DNA of 34,400 nt, taken from Actinomycetota bacterium. GTDB taxonomy: Bacteria > Actinomycetota > Acidimicrobiia > Spongiisociales > UBA11373. The DNA is taken from NCBI GenBank assembly GCA_018821365.1, contig JAHJML010000025.1, positions 1 to 34,400 on the forward strand. The letters run 5' to 3'. Shown in pieces: positions 28,515 to 34,400 of this stretch; position 1 is the stretch's first letter, and the number at the start of each line of letters is the position of its first letter. Both the position numbers and the translations under genes were made by a program. The notes beneath the pieces were generated by a model. It was not told the origin of the DNA. It made no database searches and saw nothing but the letters and a program-made list of their open reading frames with translations.

Positions 28515-28815
28515 AGCCGGACGAGGCCGCCTTCGAGTCGCACATCGCCGGGTGGCTGGCCGACCACGGCGGCTACACCGCCTGGAAGCTCGGCACCCAG
28601 TCGGCCGACTTCAACGCCGGGGTGGACGTGCTCCGCCACGGCGTGGTGTACGCCGGCCACGAGAAGGCCGCATTCGCCCTCGCCCGGTTCCGGCCCGCCT
28701 CGGGGCTCAACCCGCTGCTCGCCCAGCGGTACGACGCCAACCGGCTGACCGTCACCCGCCAGCTTCGCTACGAGCCGGGTACCAACAAGACGGTCGACCT
28801 CGGGCTGTTCGTCAA
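28511..28815 (+). pseudogene. hsdR: Truncated type I restriction enzyme R subunit (HsdR) N-terminus
   Basis: FESHIAGWLADHGGYTAWKLG...VDVLRHGVVYAGHEKAAFALARFRPASGLNPLLAQRYDANRLTVTRQLRYEPGTNKTVDLGLFVN, typical of the HsdR N-terminal domain; homology stops at LFVN. Confidence 0.82.
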
Positions 28816-29133
28816 TAGACAGGGGCAACACCCCCGGACGCGGGAAACCCCGAGGAAGCCTCGGCCGAAGCCTCAACCCTCTCGGGGTTTCCTTCCGAAG
28901 TGCCCTCTCGGCCACTCCGATCCCTTCCCGGGCCGAAGCCCGTTCCGGGCGGTTCCTTCCCCCGTCCTCCCCGAACCCGAGGGTCCGAGGTGGCCGTTTC
29001 CCTTGCGGGGAGGGCCGGTACCTCCCGTCCTGGTGGTCTCCCACCTCGACGGTGATCTGAAGGTAGAGGTCGGCGCAGCCTGCGTCAAGCCCAGCGGCTG
29101 GTTGGTTTTCGCGTCCCAGAGGTTGTTTTCGCG
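28813..29133 (-). repeat. Copy 1 of tandem ~322-nt structured element (candidate minus-strand ncRNA)
   Basis: Starts CAATAGAC, ends GGTTGGTTTTCGCGTCCCAGAGGTTGTTTTCGCG; stem GGAAACCCCGAG/CTCGGGGTTTCC; hairpin CGGGC-CGAA-GCCCG (UUCG loop on minus). Confidence 0.7.
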
Positions 29134-29151
29134 AGCCTCCTGATGCCGCAG

Positions 29152-29473
29152 CAATAGACGAGGCCCCGAGGAAGCCTTGGCCGAAACCGCAGCCACCTCG
29201 GGGCCTCTCCTCCTCGGGTCGCTCCTTGCGAAACGTCCCTCGAAGGGAACCCGTCCCCCGGACCGAAGTCCGGCTTTCGGGCCGTGGCCTCGGAGGCATC
29301 CGAGTGAGCCCGAAGGCCCTCTCGGGCGTCTCCCTTGCGGGAGCCTCCTCCGAGGCCGCCTCTCCGTTTCCTTTCGGTCCCGAAGAGGAAGTACCTACAA
29401 CGTAGAGGGCGCCGCCACCGGCCGTCAACTAGATCGAATGGTCGGTTTTCGCGCCCCAGGGCTTCTTTTCGCG
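29152..29473 (-). repeat. Copy 2 of tandem ~322-nt structured element (candidate minus-strand ncRNA)
   Basis: Starts CAATAGAC, ends GGTCGGTTTTCGCGCCCCAGGGCTTCTTTTCGCG; stem GAGGCCCCGAG/CTCGGGGCCTC; hairpin CCGGAC-CGAA-GTCCGG; stem GGCCTCGGAGG/CCTCCGAGGCC. Confidence 0.7.
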
Positions 29474-29543
29474 CCCTGGATTGGCGTTCCGAGGGGATGC
29501 CCCGGCGGCGGGAGCCCACCCGATCCGCCGTAGTCTGACCGCC

Positions 29544-30734
29544 ATGCGCGACCGGTTGTTCAACCCGGCCTTCGTCCTGGTGTCGGTGGCCAATCTCCTC
29601 CAGGTGATGGCGTTCTTCCTGTTCGTGCACCTCCCCGGCTACCTGTCGGATCTGGGAGCCGACGAGATCCAGATCGGCATCGTGATCGGCATCGCCGCCT
29701 TCGCCTCCATCCTGTTGCGGCCGTTGGTCGGGCGGGAGATGGACCGGCGGGGGCGGCGGCCGGTCATCCTGGCCGGCAACGTCGTCAACGTGGTGGCGGT
29801 CTCCCTCTACCTGTTGGTCGACTCGCTCGGCCCCTTCCTGTACGTGGTGCGGGCGCTGCACGGGATCGGGGAGGCCACGCTGTTCACCGCCCTCTCCACT
29901 TACGCCGCCGATGTCATCCCGGTCTCCCGCCGCAACCAGGGCCTGGCGCTGTTCGGGGTGTCGGGCATGATCCCCCTCGCCCTCGGCAGCCTGACCGGGG
30001 ATCTGCTCCTCCGCCTCGGCGACTACGACCTCCTGTTCACGGTGGCGGCCGGGTTTGCGGCGGCGGCCCTGATCGCCTCGCTGCCGCTGTCGGAACCGCT
30101 CGTCGAGGGGGGCGGCGTGCGCACCTCGCATCCGCTGCACATCACCCTGCGGCGGGCTGCGCTGCTGCCGCTGTGGTGGCTCACCGTGGTGTTTGCCATC
30201 GCCATCGCCGGGTACTTCACCTTCATCAAGACCTACATCGCCGAGATCGGGGCGGGATCGGTCGGGGCCTTCTTCGCCTCCTATGCGGGGATGGCCGTCC
30301 TGCTGCGCCTGGTGGCCGGATGGCTCCCCGACCGTTACGGGCCCAACCGGGTCCTCTTCCCGGCGCTCGGCCTGCTGGCGGCGGGCTTCGTGGTCCTGGC
30401 CCTCTCCCCCACCGCCGGCGGCGTCGTCACCGCCGGACTGCTGTGCGGGGCCGGCCACGCCTATGTGTTCCCCATCCTGTTCACGCAGGTGGTGACCAGG
30501 GCCGACGCCGCCGAACGGGGCACCGCCATGGCGATCTACACCGGCCTCTACGACGTCGGCACGCTGGCCGGCGGCCCGGCCCTCGGGGCGATCATCGCCA
30601 CCGCCGGCTACCCGGTGATGTTCGGGGCGGCCGCCGTTCTGGTGGTGGTGGGGACCATCGTGTTCGGCCGGTGGGACCGGGGCCGGGGGATTCCCGGACC
30701 CCGCCGCCCCGAACGCGTCCGACCCCCGCGGTAA
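29544..30734 (+). CDS. Major facilitator superfamily transporter
   Basis: About 12 hydrophobic segments; GREMDRRGRRPVILAGN (MFS loop 2-3 motif), SRRNQGLALFGVSGMIPLALG. Confidence 0.92.
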   Translation: MRDRLFNPAFVLVSVANLLQVMAFFLFVHLPGYLSDLGADEIQIGIVIGIAAFASILLRPLVGREMDRRGRRPVILAGNVVNVVAVSLYLLVDSLGPFLYVVRALHGIGEATLFTALSTYAADVIPVSRRNQGLALFGVSGMIPLALGSLTGDLLLRLGDYDLLFTVAAGFAAAALIASLPLSEPLVEGGGVRTSHPLHITLRRAALLPLWWLTVVFAIAIAGYFTFIKTYIAEIGAGSVGAFFASYAGMAVLLRLVAGWLPDRYGPNRVLFPALGLLAAGFVVLALSPTAGGVVTAGLLCGAGHAYVFPILFTQVVTRADAAERGTAMAIYTGLYDVGTLAGGPALGAIIATAGYPVMFGAAAVLVVVGTIVFGRWDRGRGIPGPRRPERVRPPR

Positions 30735-30743
30735 GGTCCCCCC

Positions 30744-31532
30744 ATGGCATTGGAAACCCTCTCCCCGAGCCGGGCCGGTGACTTCAAGACCTGCCCGCAG
30801 CTCTTCAAGTTCCGCGCCATCGATCGGCTCCCCGAGCCTGCCACCGTCTACCAGGCCCGCGGTACCACCGCCCACATGGCCCTGCAGCGCCTGTTCGATC
30901 GCCCGGCGGCCGAACGGACCCCCGCGGCCCTCTACGACCTCTTCCGGGAGGCGTGGAGCGAGCTCCGCCTCGAGGAGTACCAGGGCCTGTTCGAGTCGGT
31001 CGAGGATGAACGCACCTGGGGCATCGAGAGCCTCGACCTGCTCGCCAACTACTTCACCATCGAGGACCCCACCTCGTTCGACCCCCTCGACCGCGAGCTC
31101 GACATGCTCGAGGACCTCGACGGCATCACCATCCGGGGCATCCTCGATCGGATGGAGGAGGTCGACGGCCGCCTGGTCATCACCGACTACAAGAGCGGCA
31201 AGGCCCCGCCGGAGCAGTACGCCCTCCCCGCCTTCTTCGCCCTCAAGATCTATGCGCTGCTGATCCGGCGGCGGATCGGCCGTACCCCCGACGCCATCAA
31301 ACTCATCTACCTCAACGGGCCGACCGTCTACGAGATCCCCGTCAACGACGCTCAACTCGAGGCGATGGATCGCCAGTTGCGGGCGCTCTGGAAGGCGATC
31401 AACACCGCCATCGAACAGGAGAACTTCCCACCGCGGCCGGGGCGTCTCTGCGACTGGTGCTCGTTCCAGGACCTGTGCCCGGCGTTCGCCAAGCCGAACG
31501 GCGAGCAGGCGGCCGCCGCGGCGGAGGCCTAG
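30744..31532 (+). CDS. PD-(D/E)XK nuclease, RecB/Cas4-like, with probable Fe-S cluster cysteines
   Basis: LSPSRAGDFKTCPQLFKFRAIDRL, GTTAHMALQRLF, GILDRMEEVDGRLVITDYKSGKAP, C-terminal CDWCSFQDLCPAF. Confidence 0.9.
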   Translation: MALETLSPSRAGDFKTCPQLFKFRAIDRLPEPATVYQARGTTAHMALQRLFDRPAAERTPAALYDLFREAWSELRLEEYQGLFESVEDERTWGIESLDLLANYFTIEDPTSFDPLDRELDMLEDLDGITIRGILDRMEEVDGRLVITDYKSGKAPPEQYALPAFFALKIYALLIRRRIGRTPDAIKLIYLNGPTVYEIPVNDAQLEAMDRQLRALWKAINTAIEQENFPPRPGRLCDWCSFQDLCPAFAKPNGEQAAAAAEA

Positions 31533-31543
31533 GGCCTCGGCTC

Positions 31544-34400
31544 ATGGCAACGGCAACCGAGACCAGAGTCGACCCCGACGGATGGGACACAGCGATCGCT
31601 GCCACCGACGGCCCGCAACTGGTGGTGGCGGGGCCCGGTGCAGGCAAGACCGAGTTCCTGGTTCGCCGGGCGCTCCACCTCATCGATGGAGGGGTCCATC
31701 CCGAGCAGATCCTCATGCTCAGCTTCTCGAGGCGGGGTGCCGCCGATCTGCGGAGGCGGGTCGCCGAAGGGCTCGATCGATCGCTCACCACCATCCCGGC
31801 GTCGACGTTCCACTCGCTGGCCTTCCGACTGCTGGAGGCGTACGGGGTGGGAGGCGCCGGGCCCGGCAAGGTGCCCGCCCTCCTCACCGGCCCCGAGCAA
31901 ACCGGCCTCGTCGCCGAGCTGCTCGCAGATGAGGCTCCCGGCGACTGGCCGGTCCTCTACCGGGGTTTGCTGCCGACGGCCGGCTTCGCCGACGAGGTCG
32001 CCGACTTCGTGCTGCGCTGCCGGGAACAACTCATCGATCCGATCCAACTGGCCGAGAGGGCATCCGGCCGCCCCCAATGGCGGGCGCTGCCCGCCTTCCT
32101 CGAGCGGTATCTGGCCGAGCTGCGCAGCCGGGGACGCATCGATTACGGCAGCCTCCAGGCAGAGGCCGTCGATCTCCTCGATGCCCCGTCGATCCGGGAG
32201 GCCGTAGCCGAGCAGCACCCCTACGTCCTGGTCGACGAGTACCAGGACACCACCGTGGCCCAGGCGCAGCTCCTGGAGCGACTCACCCGCTCTCGTCGCA
32301 ATCTGACGGTGGCAGGCGACCCGTACCAGTCCATCTACAGCTTTCGAGGAACCGCCATCACCAACATCGCCGAGTTCCCTGAGGCGTTCCGCGGACTCGA
32401 CGGCACCCCGGGCCGCCGGCTGGTGCTGACCACCTCGTTCCGGGTTCCCGCCGAGATCCTCGAGGCGGCCGTCCGGGTGACCGCCGGGGGCGACCTGCCC
32501 GGGGCGGCCGGGCCGGTGGTGCCCGCCAAGGGGCGGGGGTCGGTGGAGGTGTACCGGTTCGATCAGTTGACCCACGAGGCCGAGTGGATCGCCTCCGAGA
32601 TCCAGCGGGTACATCTTCGCGACGGCATCCCCTACCGGAACATGGCGGTGCTGGTCCGCAGCACCCGGCACATGCTCCCGGAACTGTCCCGAGCATTGGA
32701 GCGGCGCGGCGTCCCTCACGACCCTCCCGACACCCGCCTCGCCGATCACCCCGCGGTGCGCCTGGTCCTCGACTGCGTCCGGGCGGCCACCGGGACCGAC
32801 CGGGGCGGCGCCGTCAAGCGGCTCCTGCTCGGTCCGCTCGTCGGCCTGCCGCTGTCGGCGATGCGCGACATCCAGCGCGATCAGATCCGCACCGGCGATC
32901 CCTGGTCCGAGGTGGTGCGGCGCAGCGTCCCCGGCGGCGAGGCGCTCGCCGGCATCATCGACGATCCCACCTGGGCCGACTCCGCCCCGGCGGCAGAAGG
33001 GTTCTGGCACCTGTGGTCGACGCTCCCCCAGTTGGCGGCGGCCGCCACCGATCCGGCCCGGGTGCGGGAGCGGGCCGCCTGGTCGTCACTGGCCCAGGTG
33101 CTGGGCCGCCTCGGCGAGCGTGATCCCGCCGCCACCCTCTCCGACTACCTCCGCTGGAGCGAGTCGGAGGACTTCGAGGCGACCCCCCTCCTCGAGTACC
33201 GCAGCGGCCGGGACGACCGGCTGACCCTGACCACCCTGCATCAGGCCAAGGGGCTGGGGTGGGATCTGGTGTTCATCGCCGACGCCCGCGAGGGGGTGTT
33301 CCCCGACCTCAGGGCCAGGGAGTCGCTGCTCGGCTCCCGCCACCTGTCCGGCTCGCAACCCGAGGACCCCGCCGCATCCGCTCGCGCTCGTCTCCAGGAA
33401 GAGATGCGCCTGGCCTACACCGCCATGTGCCGGGCGGCGACCAGGGTGGTGTGGACCTGCACCACTTCGGGGTGGGAGGACGGCCGGGGGGTTCCCAGCA
33501 GGTTCCTGTCACTCGTCTCCGGCAGGGACGCCGGGAGCCTGACCTCGCCGGCCGCCCCCGGCGACCCGGCCACCCCACTGGAGGCCGAGGCGTGGCTCCG
33601 CAGGATGGTGCGCGACCCCGCCGAGACTGCCCCGCGCCGGCTGGCGGCGCTGGGCGCCCTGACCGGGCCGGGCGAGTGGCGCCGCCGGGAGGCCGCCGCC
33701 TTCGCCGGCATGGCACGGCGCGGCCCCGATACCGGCCTCGTCCCTGCCGGGGTGAGCCTCTCCCCCAGCCAGGCCGAGTCCTACCTGACCTGCCCCAGGT
33801 TGTATGCCTTCCGGCGCTGGCTCCACGTCGACGGTGGGGGGTCGGTGTACCTCGATTTCGGATCGCTCATCCACGGTGTCCTCGAGGAGACCGAACGAGC
33901 CGCCCTGGAACGCGGCGACCGGCACGGCACCCTCGACGAGGCGTTGGCCGCCCTCGATGGTGGTTTCGATCCCGCCGCCTTCGGGGGCAACCCCTGGGCG
34001 GCCGCCTGGCATGCCAAGGCCACCCGGGTGCTCACCCACCTGTACGAGGCATGGCCGGGCGGCGGACGGGTGGCGGCCGTCGAGTACCCCGTCGAGATGG
34101 AGGTCGCCGGCACCCGGTGGCGGGGCCGGATCGATCGGGTCGAAGTCGAGGAGCAGGAGACATCGGGCCCTCTGCTCAGGGTGGTCGACTACAAGACCGG
34201 CACTTCCATGCCCACGGTGGCCGAGGCGGGCAGATCGGTCCAACTCGGGTTCTACATGATCGCCGCCCGGGAGGATCCCCATCTGGCAGGCCTCGGGTGT
34301 CCCGGGGCCGCCGAACTGTGGTTCCCCGCCGCCCGGTCCGTCTCGGTCACCACCCGCGCCCTCGACACGGGACGCCTCGACGAGGTCGAGGCACTGATGC
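31544..34400 (+). CDS. UvrD/Rep-family ATP-dependent helicase with C-terminal PD-(D/E)XK nuclease (AdnA/AdnB-like); 3' end beyond window
   Basis: Open frame from ATG 31544: VVAGPGAGKTEFLVRRAL, LMLSFSRRGAADLRRRV, YVLVDEYQDTTVAQAQLLERL, VAGDPYQSIYSFRG, TLTTLHQAKGLGWDLVFI, MRLAYTAMCRAATRVV; then LSPSQAESYLTCPRLYAFRRW and LRVVDYKTGTSMP. Confidence 0.93.
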   Translation, partial: MATATETRVDPDGWDTAIAATDGPQLVVAGPGAGKTEFLVRRALHLIDGGVHPEQILMLSFSRRGAADLRRRVAEGLDRSLTTIPASTFHSLAFRLLEAYGVGGAGPGKVPALLTGPEQTGLVAELLADEAPGDWPVLYRGLLPTAGFADEVADFVLRCREQLIDPIQLAERASGRPQWRALPAFLERYLAELRSRGRIDYGSLQAEAVDLLDAPSIREAVAEQHPYVLVDEYQDTTVAQAQLLERLTRSRRNLTVAGDPYQSIYSFRGTAITNIAEFPEAFRGLDGTPGRRLVLTTSFRVPAEILEAAVRVTAGGDLPGAAGPVVPAKGRGSVEVYRFDQLTHEAEWIASEIQRVHLRDGIPYRNMAVLVRSTRHMLPELSRALERRGVPHDPPDTRLADHPAVRLVLDCVRAATGTDRGGAVKRLLLGPLVGLPLSAMRDIQRDQIRTGDPWSEVVRRSVPGGEALAGIIDDPTWADSAPAAEGFWHLWSTLPQLAAAATDPARVRERAAWSSLAQVLGRLGERDPAATLSDYLRWSESEDFEATPLLEYRSGRDDRLTLTTLHQAKGLGWDLVFIADAREGVFPDLRARESLLGSRHLSGSQPEDPAASARARLQEEMRLAYTAMCRAATRVVWTCTTSGWEDGRGVPSRFLSLVSGRDAGSLTSPAAPGDPATPLEAEAWLRRMVRDPAETAPRRLAALGALTGPGEWRRREAAAFAGMARRGPDTGLVPAGVSLSPSQAESYLTCPRLYAFRRWLHVDGGGSVYLDFGSLIHGVLEETERAALERGDRHGTLDEALAALDGGFDPAAFGGNPWAAAWHAKATRVLTHLYEAWPGGGRVAAVEYPVEMEVAGTRWRGRIDRVEVEEQETSGPLLRVVDYKTGTSMPTVAEAGRSVQLGFYMIAAREDPHLAGLGCPGAAELWFPAARSVSVTTRALDTGRLDEVEALM

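Noticed and set aside
28439-29428. 329-aa minus-strand ORF spanning both structured units (considered as a decayed TnpB/IscB-type protein)
   Set aside because: No RuvC/HNH motifs or zinc finger visible; the two units read in different frames, and the pairing pattern explains the sequence better than coding. Omega-RNA/HEARO identity was considered but no nuclease ORF is in the window and I cannot confirm it without an Rfam search.
29085-31355. 756-aa minus-strand ORF across the MFS and nuclease genes
   Set aside because: Q/G/E/H-rich shadow translation; the plus-strand genes are clear. Its C-terminal part crosses structured unit 2, where covarying stems argue against coding.

Overview
High-GC actinobacterial chromosome segment; the gene set suggests an Acidimicrobiia-like lineage, but that is inference. 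About 0-25.4 kb is mostly core genome: etfBA; a long minus-strand block (DAK/DegV-like gene, recG, rsmD, coaD, coiled-coil gene, DUF177, rpmF, plsX, rnc, mutM, a lipoprotein, acylphosphatase, smc, ftsY, cdd); then rpmB, a cold-shock-like gene, an esterase, a stand-alone AsnC/RAM-domain protein, ddl, an orphan histidine kinase, an inhA-like fabI, a secreted RTX-repeat protein, an amidohydrolase and a PH/SHOCT membrane protein. The accessory part is about 25.5-29.5 kb. It holds a baeRF-family (eRF1-like) gene flanked by a diverged direct repeat, a Fic gene with palindromes in its leader, an hsdR 5' fragment coupled to fic by a GTGA overlap, and two tandem ~322-nt hairpin-rich units starting exactly where hsdR homology stops. 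The two units share ends and several stems with compensatory changes. Read on the minus strand their loops become UUCG and GCAA, so they are the best candidate here for an undescribed structured RNA or non-autonomous mobile element. After 29.5 kb come an MFS transporter, a Fe-S-type RecB-like nuclease and a UvrD-like helicase-nuclease that runs off the window. All assignments were made by eye from the given translations; no searches or folding were run.
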